NCBI GenBank assembly: GCA_017645985.1
Contig: JAGCNK010000207.1
Location: forward strand, 1-40,887
DNA from: Bacteroidales bacterium
Lineage (GTDB): Bacteria; Bacteroidota; Bacteroidia; Bacteroidales; UBA3824
Reading direction: 5' to 3'
Length of the DNA: 40,887 nucleotides
Each line of letters opens with the position of its first letter. Position 1 is the first letter of the stretch. The translations under genes were made by a program, and so were the position numbers. Under the pieces are notes generated by a model, which worked only from the letters and a program-made list of their open reading frames with translations, had not been told where the DNA came from and did not search any database. Of the stretch, positions 15,325 to 22,077 are shown piece after piece.

Positions 15325-16185
15325 CTAAAACACTTTTTTGTTGTAAATCAGACCTTTCTTTTCGTACTTTACGCTCGTTGGGCCGATGATGCTCTCATGT
15401 ATTCCCAGCACGAGCGATCCGTATGTGTCGAGGTAATTCCAAAAATCAATAAACAGCTTGTTTTGCAGTGTGTTGTTGAAGTAAATCAGTACATTGCGGC
15501 ACAAAATGATGTCGTACGACACGTTGAAAGGGTTGGGGTCGGTAACGAGGTCGTGCTTTTTGAAAATTGCCTTGTCGAGAAATTCGCGCTTTATTTTAAA
15601 GGTGTCTTTCACCTTGTTGATGTCGAAATATTTCTCGTATGTTACCACAAGATGCTCGTCGAAGTTGTAAGGATTTTCGCACAGCACCTTGTTGAAGTTG
15701 TCGAGATATTCAGACACCGACCTGTAGCTGTATACGCCCGACTGGGCGGTTTTGATTACGTCGGTGTTGAGGTCGGTGGCGTAGATGTTGCAACGGTGAA
15801 GCATGTTCATCTCGTTGAGCAGTATTATCATAGAGTACACCTCCTGACCTGTGGAGCATCCTGCGTGCCAGATGTTGATTTCGCGCTTGCTTGCAAGGCG
15901 TGGCAGTATGCGGTATTTGATTGCGTGCCATACCTGAGGGTCGCGAAACAGCTCGGTGGTGTTTACAGTGATGTCTCTGACCACCTGCTCCAAAAACAGA
16001 CGGTCTTCTTTAACTTTGGCTATCAGCTTCGACAGGTCAAGTTTGTAGTCCATCATCACCTTTTCCACCCGCCTTAGAAACGATTTTTCGGAGTAGTTGG
16101 CAAAATCGTATCCAGCGTAGTCGCGCAAGGTTCTAATAAGTGTCAGTATGTTAGGGTCTTCAAACATTTTTCTATAAGTATACAT
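15325..16185 (-). CDS. CheR-type protein-glutamate O-methyltransferase
   Basis: CheR enzymes methylate glutamate side chains with SAM. This 286-aa protein has the N-terminal helical domain (RTLRDYAGYDFANYSEKS) and VNTTELFRDPQVW, matching the family NxTxFFR region. SAM motif I is HAGCSTGQEVYSM (about 107-119), followed by IYATDLN with an acidic SAM-ribose residue, and YDIILCRNVLIYFNNT (about 224-239). It is therefore likely active. The start is uncertain: ATG at 16185 was chosen, ATG at 16167 is also good, and TTG at 16206 would leave a leader of only a few bases after the TATATTTG element. It heads the run cheR, cheR-like, cheB, GAF, ispD. Confidence 0.88.
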   Translation of the reverse strand: MYTYRKMFEDPNILTLIRTLRDYAGYDFANYSEKSFLRRVEKVMMDYKLDLSKLIAKVKEDRLFLEQVVRDITVNTTELFRDPQVWHAIKYRILPRLASKREINIWHAGCSTGQEVYSMIILLNEMNMLHRCNIYATDLNTDVIKTAQSGVYSYRSVSEYLDNFNKVLCENPYNFDEHLVVTYEKYFDINKVKDTFKIKREFLDKAIFKKHDLVTDPNPFNVSYDIILCRNVLIYFNNTLQNKLFIDFWNYLDTYGSLVLGIHESIIGPTSVKYEKKGLIYNKKVF

Positions 16186-16200
16186 GCCCCCCTGGGGCTT
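16186..16200 (-). other. GC hairpin immediately upstream of the cheR ATG
   Basis: The minus strand carries GCCCC, a 3-nt spacer and GGGGC directly ahead of the ATG at 16185. If this ATG is used, the hairpin would cover its ribosome-binding region. If the ATG at 16167 is used, the hairpin is 5' leader. Confidence 0.4.
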
Positions 16201-16220
16201 TTGCAAAAAAAATTATAGTT

Positions 16221-16228
16221 CAAATATA
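16221..16228 (-). promoter_or_regulatory. -7 element for the cheR-cheB-GAF-ispD run (TATATTTG)
   Basis: The minus strand reads TATATTTG, an exact match to the consensus, 36 nt before the ATG at 16185. No TTTG sits at the ideal 19-bp distance. Confidence 0.45.
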
Positions 16229-16287
16229 AGACATTTTTTGCAAAAACGTATGTTTTTTTACGCCGATAATTATTTTTTTTAAGATTT

Positions 16288-17325
16288 TTAATAGACGTCG
16301 CGTTCGTAGCCGAGCATGGGCGGAACCATCTGGGTTCTGTTGCCGCTTACGCCGATGGCTTTTAGAGCGGGCAGGTTTTGCAGCAACTCGGGAAATTGAG
16401 CGAAAAGATTGTTGCAGAGGTTGAGGTCGTAAAGGTTCTCAAATTTTACCACTTCGTTGGGCAGACGTGTGAGCCTGTTGTTGCTCAGGTCAAGGAACAC
16501 AAGGCTTGTGAGCTTGGTGATGTCGGTGGGCACGGTTGTGAGGCTGTTGTGGCTGAGTATCAGACGCTGAAGGTTGTACAATTGCGATATTCTTGTGGGA
16601 ACCGACATCAAGCCGCATCCCGAGAGCGACAATCTGGTGAGTGTGGTGATGTTGCATATCTGCGTCATGTCGCGTATCTTGTTGTTGTCTAAGTATAACA
16701 CTTTGAGCGACTTGAAGTTGGCTACCGTGGTGGGCAGCGATGCTATTGTGTTGCCGGCAAGCATCAGCACCTCAAGGTCTTTGAGGTTGGTGAGTGCGCC
16801 CTGGAATGCTGTTATCTTGTTGAACGAGAGGTCTAACTCTTTGAGCGACTTCATATTAGAAATCGTTGCGGGGATGACTGTAATCAGGTTGTTTGACAAT
16901 GTGGCAGATTCGAGCTGCGTGCAGTTGGTTAGCTGCGCCATTTCGCTTATGCGGTTGTTGGCTAAGGAGATGCGTTTCAATTTTTTGAGTCCTGCCACCT
17001 CGCCAGGTATGCGTGCTATGGCGTTCTGGTCGGCAAAGATGAACCTCAGTTCGGTAAGCTGAAACAACTGAGGCGGCAATGTGGTGAGCGTGTTGCCCTG
17101 TATGTATATGGCTTTGAGGTTTTTGAGCTGGGCTATGTCGGCGGGCAGCGACGATATGCCCTGGTTGCTCAGGTCGAGCACCTCGGCTTTGTCGGCGTTA
17201 GAGAGCGCCTCTTCTACCGATGTGTATGCTATCTGTTTGGCAAGCCACTGGTCGTTGTAGTCCTGCGCGTATGTGGCGGCAACGGCTGTGAGCGTTATTG
17301 CGAGCGATAAGATAAGTCTTTTCAT
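16288..17325 (-). CDS. Exported leucine-rich repeat protein
   Basis: This 345-aa protein has a signal peptide (MKRLILSLAITLTAVAATYAQ), with the start set at 17325, followed by about eleven leucine-rich repeats of 22-24 residues. Typical units are LKAIYIQGNTLTTLPPQLFQ and LKELDLSFNKITAFQGALTN. The consensus LxxLxLxxNxLxxLP is the type seen in bacterial and plant-like LRR proteins that bind other proteins. No lipobox or C-terminal sorting signal is evident; the end MVPPMLGYERDVY is short. It begins one nucleotide after the stop of the preceding TPR protein and is the last gene of the aroB-linked run. A binding or scaffolding role at the envelope is inferred. Confidence 0.85.
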   Translation of the reverse strand: MKRLILSLAITLTAVAATYAQDYNDQWLAKQIAYTSVEEALSNADKAEVLDLSNQGISSLPADIAQLKNLKAIYIQGNTLTTLPPQLFQLTELRFIFADQNAIARIPGEVAGLKKLKRISLANNRISEMAQLTNCTQLESATLSNNLITVIPATISNMKSLKELDLSFNKITAFQGALTNLKDLEVLMLAGNTIASLPTTVANFKSLKVLYLDNNKIRDMTQICNITTLTRLSLSGCGLMSVPTRISQLYNLQRLILSHNSLTTVPTDITKLTSLVFLDLSNNRLTRLPNEVVKFENLYDLNLCNNLFAQFPELLQNLPALKAIGVSGNRTQMVPPMLGYERDVY

Positions 17326-17326
17326 T

Positions 17327-18109
17327 TTAATTGTCATTTTCTGAATTAAACATATTATTAACAAAACAAATATAATGCCTATATTTTGAGCGGCTGTGCT
17401 TTTTGGCGCAGTCGGAGGCGTTTTTGATTCCTCCGAGATAATAACGTTGAAACCACGGCAAAACGCATAAAATTGCAGTCCAATTGCCGTAATTTTTTGC
17501 CAAATATACTCCGAGCATTGCCAGCGACCCCAGAATCACCTCCGACGACACGCCGTCTATCACACTCAGCGACATATACTGCCCAAGTCCAGGCACTATG
17601 GCGCTTGCCACGCCTGCCACCGCCGGCGACGGTTTCGACTTCTTTTGCCATTTTTTCGACAGTTTCAAAAACTCGTCGCGGCGTTCTTCTGGCAGTGATT
17701 TTAGAAAGCATTCAGTTGATTTGTCGTACTGACCGAGACAGTAGTAGCAGATGCCCAGACGTCGGTTCACTTCGTTTTGGATGCTGGGTTCGGCGGCGGT
17801 GTCTGCTTGCATAAGCGAAGCCACGGCGTTGAAGTATTTTTTTGCTGCGATATAGATATCGGCTTTTGTAATAAGAACTTTACTACGCTCGTCCTGGGTG
17901 GCGGCGTAGAGGTATGCCTGATTGATGAACATCTCGGCAAGACGGAGGTTTTCTGCCTCGGACGATAGCTGTGCGGCGGCTATATAGTTCTGGTTGCTGG
18001 TGTGCAATGTGTCGAACAGTATGGCACGCTGCAACTCTTTGAACTGGTTTTGTGCGCTAACCGTTAGGCTAAAAAAGATTATCGTGCATATAGTCCACAA
18101 TTTGTTCAT
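17327..18109 (-). CDS. Exported TPR-like protein with PGLGQ membrane segment
   Basis: This 260-aa protein has a signal peptide (MNKLWTICTIIFFSLTVSAQ). TPR-like helices follow (AAQLSSEAENLRLAEMFINQAYLYAA, RRLGICYYCLGQYDKSTECFLKSL). The C-terminal half has VASAIVPGLGQYMSLSVIDG followed by hydrophobic helices. The PGLGQxYxG motif is found in DUF5683/TM2-like membrane hairpins. The same layout is seen in the next gene upstream, so the two are paralogues. Its start overlaps the end of that gene by 41 nt and its stop is 1 nt from the LRR start. Function is unknown; the cluster suggests an envelope complex with the YidD-like protein. Confidence 0.75.
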   Translation of the reverse strand: MNKLWTICTIIFFSLTVSAQNQFKELQRAILFDTLHTSNQNYIAAAQLSSEAENLRLAEMFINQAYLYAATQDERSKVLITKADIYIAAKKYFNAVASLMQADTAAEPSIQNEVNRRLGICYYCLGQYDKSTECFLKSLPEERRDEFLKLSKKWQKKSKPSPAVAGVASAIVPGLGQYMSLSVIDGVSSEVILGSLAMLGVYLAKNYGNWTAILCVLPWFQRYYLGGIKNASDCAKKHSRSKYRHYICFVNNMFNSENDN

Positions 18110-18869
18110 CGTGCTTTTTCTTTATTGTGTTGTTGTATTTGTTTACCGACTTGGCTGTGCCGAATATGTTGCCCACATAAAAGCAAGCCGACAATGACGC
18201 AAAAAATAGCGGATAAGGGTCTTTGTAACCATATTTGTGAAATCCGTACGCCACGTGTGCCAGTTCAAAACCGCTCCGCAGCAGAGCCATGATGCCTTCG
18301 CGAACGTAGCCGCAGTAGATACGTCCCGAGCCTGGCAATACCGCCGACATTGAAACGGCTATCAGCATAGATTTTTGGTCTAATTTCTTTTGACAGAATG
18401 ATTTGACTTCGGGTGTCAGCAGCGGATTGTTGATGTCGGCGGGTGTCTGGTTGATAACCGCCAGGCAGTTTTTTATGTTTGTGCCTTTGATGGTGTATGG
18501 CGATTGCAGCGAGTCGCAAAACGTGTATGCCTTGGCGTATTCACCCGAGTTTATCAGTAGTTTTACATAGTGGAAATAATATCCAGGTTGAGTTTGGCAT
18601 TGCGGCAGAATGTATTTTTCAAAGGTCTTTTCGGCATTTTTGTAGTCATAGATAATTGAATAACAGTCTATTGTTTTGAATGCGTAATCTAAACTATTGC
18701 TGCAAGTGCTGTCGGCAAGGCGTGCATACTCCTCGGCGGCAAACTGGTATTGCTGTGTGTTGTACAGATATTCGGCAAAAATTCTGGTGTGCGTGGTGTC
18801 GTAGAGGTTTTGCGCTGCGCACATCTGCGCCGTGAGGCATAATAATATTGCTATGGCGGCGTGTTTCAT
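18069..18869 (-). CDS. Exported TPR-like protein with PGSGRIYCG membrane segment
   Basis: This 266-aa protein has a signal peptide (MKHAAIAILLCLTAQMCAAQ). Helical TPR-like repeats follow (YLYNTQQYQFAAEEYARLAD, YDYKNAEKTFEKYILPQ, NSGEYAKAYTFCDSLQ). At about residues 193-250 lies a membrane part with SAVLPGSGRIYCGYVREGIMALL and a second hydrophobic stretch. It shares order of parts with the neighbour at 17327-18109. Its start overlaps the YidD-like gene by 4 nt (ATGA), and its end overlaps the next gene by 41 nt, indicating tight translational coupling. The family is not named with certainty. Confidence 0.75.
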   Translation of the reverse strand: MKHAAIAILLCLTAQMCAAQNLYDTTHTRIFAEYLYNTQQYQFAAEEYARLADSTCSNSLDYAFKTIDCYSIIYDYKNAEKTFEKYILPQCQTQPGYYFHYVKLLINSGEYAKAYTFCDSLQSPYTIKGTNIKNCLAVINQTPADINNPLLTPEVKSFCQKKLDQKSMLIAVSMSAVLPGSGRIYCGYVREGIMALLRSGFELAHVAYGFHKYGYKDPYPLFFASLSACFYVGNIFGTAKSVNKYNNTIKKKHDEQIVDYMHDNLF

Positions 18870-19828
18870 TGCTTTCTTTTCAATGGATAGTCGATTAGCA
18901 GTCCGTCGTTGCCTTGAAGGTAGCCCGGCTTGTTGATTCCGCTGCAGCGAAGCAGTCGGTCAAACGTGTCGGCAAAGCCGTAGAAGAATCCGTTTTGACT
19001 GAAAGTCATCTGGCTGTAATGCGAGCAGGAAGGGTAAAAACTACATCTCTGTATGTCCTGGGGCGATATTACACGTCGGTAAAATGCGAACAGCGGGTTG
19101 AGGCTTGTTTCTTCGTATTCTTCGCATTTTTGAGGTGCGGTGCTGATGGGTGTTACGCATTGTAACTGAGCGGTATCACCGTCTACAACTACGTTGGTGT
19201 AGATGGTTTTGGTGTATATTTCGCCGTTGCCGCTTGCCACCGACACTATCTGTGTGGGAAAATCTATTCCGTCAACGTTGATGTAGTTGTAGTAGAATGT
19301 CCTTACCATCGGGCTGCCTTTGCGGTTGAGCATCACTGCTGCGCTGAGGCGGTTGTCGGCTTGTGAAATGATGATTTTGCATACCAGTCCCGACGATGTG
19401 TCTGCGTAGTTTTCGGGAAGTGAATATTCGGTAAGCACTGCTCCGTTGCGCCAGGAAACGTCGGTAATGTGGTAGTTAAAATCTTCTGCGCCGCCGTTGC
19501 CTATTGTTCCCATTATGGCCTGATATGGCAGCGATGATTTCAGTAGCGACGAGTCAACACTGATTTCGGCTTGCTTGTGGTTGTTTTGCCATTGGGCCAT
19601 TTTGTCGAAGGTGAGTTCCACAGTGTAGACCGCTGGGTAGATGTAGCTTGTGGTGAGGGTGTTGTTTCGGCTGTTGAATGATACACGGCCTTTGGCTACG
19701 TGGTTGATGGTGGCTCCGTCGGTGGTTTCTTCGGTAAAGTCGGCTGAAAGCGAATAGTGCAGTTGTGCAAACGCAGATCCTCCGGCGGCAAGTAAGACTG
19801 TAAGCGCGATTATTTTACCGACAGCCAT
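18866..19828 (-). CDS. Exported protein with C-terminal YidD-like domain
   Basis: This 320-aa protein starts with a signal peptide (MAVGKIIALTVLLAAGGSAFAQ). It then has a beta-rich region of about 200 residues that recalls LolA-like lipoprotein carriers or related outer-membrane-lipoprotein sorting folds (KGRVSFNSRNNTLTTSYIYP, YNYINVDGIDFPTQIVSVAS). Residues about 245-320 match YidD: FAFYRRVISPQDIQRCSFYP, then SCSHYSQMTF, GFFYGFADTFDRLLRC. The two cysteines of the C-x5-C motif are kept. Canonical YidD is cytoplasmic/inner-membrane associated, and a normal yidD gene is present at 11429-11716. A YidD domain placed after an export signal would act on the periplasmic side, which is unusual. It is coupled to its neighbours by overlaps of 4 and 19 nt. 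Confidence 0.8.
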   Translation of the reverse strand: MAVGKIIALTVLLAAGGSAFAQLHYSLSADFTEETTDGATINHVAKGRVSFNSRNNTLTTSYIYPAVYTVELTFDKMAQWQNNHKQAEISVDSSLLKSSLPYQAIMGTIGNGGAEDFNYHITDVSWRNGAVLTEYSLPENYADTSSGLVCKIIISQADNRLSAAVMLNRKGSPMVRTFYYNYINVDGIDFPTQIVSVASGNGEIYTKTIYTNVVVDGDTAQLQCVTPISTAPQKCEEYEETSLNPLFAFYRRVISPQDIQRCSFYPSCSHYSQMTFSQNGFFYGFADTFDRLLRCSGINKPGYLQGNDGLLIDYPLKRKQ

Positions 19829-20238
19829 TTGGCGAGTCCTCCCACAGCCGCGCCCGTGAGGCAGCCGTAAATAGCCAGTTTCACCTCGCGCCTGTCGCCG
19901 TGCTTGCAGGCGTAAACAATTGCCACAGCTATGGGACCCGCGCCCGCTCCGTAGAGCGTGTATGTGCCTACTGCCGATACCAAGGCTGTGAACACAAAGG
20001 TGGGCATACGTCCCGGCATTGCGCTTTGCGGATAAAGATTCACCATAGCGAAATTGTTAAACTCCGCTGTGTTGCAGCCGTTATTTGAAGCGATGGTTTC
20101 AATCTCGCAGGCTATGCTGTCGGCGGTGGCAAATTTTTCGGTAAGTCCGCTGTCAGAAAACCAGTCGGGGTCGGTGCCGTCGGCATAAACCACCGATGCC
20201 ACAAAGATTAACGATAATATGGCTGCTAACTTTTTCAT
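19810..20238 (-). CDS. Small exported membrane protein in the YidD-like cluster
   Basis: This 142-aa protein was started at 20238, where MKKLAAILSLIFVASVVYAD gives a clear signal peptide; the longer open frame to 20421 overlaps the upstream gene and has no such feature. The mature part has a polar region, then two hydrophobic segments with a Gly-rich core (SAVGTYTLYGAGAGPIAVAI and LAIYGCLTGAAVGGLAKWL) split by a charged turn ACKHGDRREVK. It may be a two-helix membrane subunit. Its end overlaps the YidD-like gene start by 19 nt and it begins 1 nt after the stop of the gene at 20240-20734. No family is recognised. Confidence 0.72.
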   Translation of the reverse strand: MKKLAAILSLIFVASVVYADGTDPDWFSDSGLTEKFATADSIACEIETIASNNGCNTAEFNNFAMVNLYPQSAMPGRMPTFVFTALVSAVGTYTLYGAGAGPIAVAIVYACKHGDRREVKLAIYGCLTGAAVGGLAKWLSVK

Positions 20239-20239
20239 T

Positions 20240-20734
20240 CTATTTTGATTGTGAAATGCGCTCGCGGTTGGCGTTGATATACTTGTTGAGTGTGCGTTCA
20301 AGCAGTTCGATGTCTTCTGCCGACAAGGCGGTGATGTTAAACGAAGGATAGGTGAACTCTTGCAGCTGCTTTTCCTTGTTGTATCCGCGCACTGTGATGG
20401 ATATCTTTTTCTGCAGACCAAAAAAGCTCTTGGTGATGGTGTATTTGTGCAGCAGTTTTTTCTTGATGTTGAACGACAGGCAGCGGCGAAACAGCGGATA
20501 TGCCGTGTAGCGTTTTACTACTATCGGGTCTTTGTCGTCGTCGAAACTGAAATACGAGGGATTGATCAACAGCAGTACAATGTGAGCCACCACCATCACT
20601 CCGCAGATAATCAGGCAGGTTTTCATATTGTACTTGTCGAAATAGATATATGCCAATGAACCAATCGCCAGCAGTCCCGAAATGATATATGCCAGGCGAT
20701 ATTTTGATGTAGTTAAATTATTGTCTATAAACAT
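20240..20734 (-). CDS. Two-TM protein with C-terminal PH-like domain, unknown
   Basis: This 164-aa protein has two transmembrane helices near the N-terminus (about 14-32 and 38-58: YIISGLLAIGSLAYIYF and CLIICGVMVVAHIVLLLI). A cytosolic domain with alternating strands follows (DPIVVKRYTAYPL, KKISITVRGYNKEKQLQEFTYPSF) and a final helix (SAEDIELLERTLNKYINANRERI). The pattern is compatible with a bacterial PH-like domain but I do not recognise a family. It lies 27 nt after aroB and 1 nt before the next gene, so it opens the envelope cluster in this run. Confidence 0.68.
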   Translation of the reverse strand: MFIDNNLTTSKYRLAYIISGLLAIGSLAYIYFDKYNMKTCLIICGVMVVAHIVLLLINPSYFSFDDDKDPIVVKRYTAYPLFRRCLSFNIKKKLLHKYTITKSFFGLQKKISITVRGYNKEKQLQEFTYPSFNITALSAEDIELLERTLNKYINANRERISQSK

Positions 20735-20761
20735 ATCTGATATTGTTATCTAATTAAATAA

Positions 20762-21817
20762 TTAAAGATTCATCTGGTTGTAAAACGAGAACGACTGGCA
20801 GATGTCCTCGTAGGTGCAATGCACGTCGTATTGGTATTTGCCAAAACCGCTTACGAGCGAGAACGATATTTTGCCTTCGGTGTTTTTCTTGTCGTGGTGC
20901 ATCAGTTCTATGAGCGTTTTGTAGATGTCCATACTGAAGCGGAACGGTTGGAAATACAGTCCTATAATCTTTGCCACTTCTATGAGGCTTTGAATAGGAA
21001 ATCCCATATAGTGGTTGCTCAGATATAGCTCGCAAACTATGCCCACAGCCACAGCCTCGCCGTGCAGAAGTGGTTTGTCGGTGTTGAACGAGAAGCTCTC
21101 CACAGCGTGTCCGATTGTGTGACCGAAGTTGAGCATTTTTCTCACGCCTTTTTCGGTGGGGTCGGCTGATGTGAACTCGTTCTTTATCATTATCGAGGTC
21201 TCCACAAGCTCGGTGAGCAGATTCCAGTCGGGCTGCTTGGGGTTGAACTGGCTGATGCGCTCAAAATAGTCCTTGTCGACCAGCAGTGCGTGTTTTATCA
21301 TTTCGGCAAAGCCGGAAATAATCTGCGCCGTGGGCAGCGATTTCAAAAACTGTGTGTCAACGATTATCTTGTCGGGATTGCGGAAAATTCCAATCTCGTT
21401 TTTAAAGTTCTGAAAATCAACAGCTAACTTGCCTCCGCACGAAGCGTCCACCTGAGCCAGCAGGGTAGTGGGAACGTTTACGAACTTGATGCCGCGTTTA
21501 AACAGCGACGCCGCCAATCCGCCCATATCGCCGATAACACCGCCGCCAAGGTTGATAAACAGACTCTTGCGGTCGGCACCGAGATTGCTCAGCTTCGACC
21601 ATATAATACTCAGTGTGTCAAGGTTTTTGTGCTGTTCGCCGCTCTTGATTTCTATCACTGTGGCGCCGTTTTGGCTGATGCAGGGTAGGAGAGGGAGGCA
21701 GTGCCGGGAGGTGTTCTCGTCAACAAGTACAAACACTTTTGACGAAACGCTTTTGATTATTTCCGACAATACTGCGTCGGCGTTTTGCGTACATACTACG
21801 TTTTCAGGCAGATTCAT
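20762..21817 (-). CDS. aroB: 3-dehydroquinate synthase
   Basis: AroB converts DAHP to 3-dehydroquinate, the second step of the shikimate pathway, using NAD and a divalent metal. The 351-aa product shows the NAD-binding motif LGGGVIGDMGGLAAS and the signature FVNVPTTLLAQVDASCGGKLAVD. FAEMIKHALLVD and the metal-ligand segment LNFGHTIGHAVE are also present, followed by GEAVAVGIV. The length is normal. A TAATTTTG element lies 28 nt upstream, and the six envelope-type genes downstream follow with spacings of at most 27 nt, so this housekeeping promoter may drive the whole run to 16288. Confidence 0.95.
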   Translation of the reverse strand: MNLPENVVCTQNADAVLSEIIKSVSSKVFVLVDENTSRHCLPLLPCISQNGATVIEIKSGEQHKNLDTLSIIWSKLSNLGADRKSLFINLGGGVIGDMGGLAASLFKRGIKFVNVPTTLLAQVDASCGGKLAVDFQNFKNEIGIFRNPDKIIVDTQFLKSLPTAQIISGFAEMIKHALLVDKDYFERISQFNPKQPDWNLLTELVETSIMIKNEFTSADPTEKGVRKMLNFGHTIGHAVESFSFNTDKPLLHGEAVAVGIVCELYLSNHYMGFPIQSLIEVAKIIGLYFQPFRFSMDIYKTLIELMHHDKKNTEGKISFSLVSGFGKYQYDVHCTYEDICQSFSFYNQMNL

Positions 21818-21845
21818 ACTGTGGTTTCAATTTTTATTTCGGTTT

Positions 21846-21853
21846 CAAAATTA
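21846..21853 (-). promoter_or_regulatory. -7 element for aroB and its downstream run (TAATTTTG)
   Basis: The minus strand reads TAATTTTG, an exact match, 28 nt upstream of the aroB ATG. No other clear -7 element was found inside the run down to the LRR gene. Confidence 0.55.
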
Positions 21854-21935
21854 TAAAAAATCGGCAATAATCAGACCGAGAAAATGTAATTCTAAATTTT
21901 TTTTTAAAATGATGGCTGTATAACAAAAATGTTTG

Positions 21936-21943
21936 TAACTTTG
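21936..21943 (+). promoter_or_regulatory. -7 element for metK (TAACTTTG)
   Basis: TAACTTTG matches the consensus exactly and predicts a start near 21950, giving a leader of about 128 nt before metK, long enough for the riboswitch-like element. Confidence 0.65.
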
Positions 21944-21959
21944 CACCAACAAAAAGGTA

Positions 21960-22025
21960 AATAATGCGGACGGATTTGGTTTGATTGCAACCGCTTAAAA
22001 AAAATGCTAAAGCAACGCCGCCTTC
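21960..22025 (+). promoter_or_regulatory. SAM-II-like riboswitch in the metK leader
   Basis: The leader contains, in order, the features of a SAM-II (metA-motif) aptamer. These are a P1 strand GCGG (21966-21969), a loop with GATTT (21973-21977) and ATTGCAA (21984-21990), the P1 complement CCGC (21991-21994), an A-rich linker, and GCTAAA (22006-22011), which would form the pseudoknot side. This agrees with the SAM-II aptamer as I recall it. SAM-II senses S-adenosylmethionine and lowers translation, which fits a SAM synthetase gene. P1 is only 4 bp here and the metK ATG lies about 66 nt further on, farther than usual. The match is by eye. Confidence 0.68.
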
Positions 22026-22077
22026 CCAATTATAATACCTCAGAATTTTTTTTAGTAATCAACACAATTAACTTAGT

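Noticed and set aside
14899..16077. Long plus-strand open frame (392 codons) across the cheR genes.
   Set aside because: It is antisense to two clear CheR-like proteins, and its translation shows no domain or start context.
20239..20421. N-terminal extension of 61 residues for the gene at 19810-20238.
   Set aside because: The extension overlaps the preceding gene, has no conserved look, and the internal ATG at 20238 gives a textbook signal peptide.
21960..22025. SAM-I (S-box) riboswitch in the metK leader, because of GCAACC and TGCTAAA.
   Set aside because: The long P1, the kink-turn and the AGAGGTGGAGGGA-type blocks of SAM-I are missing and the element is too short. The block order fits SAM-II better.
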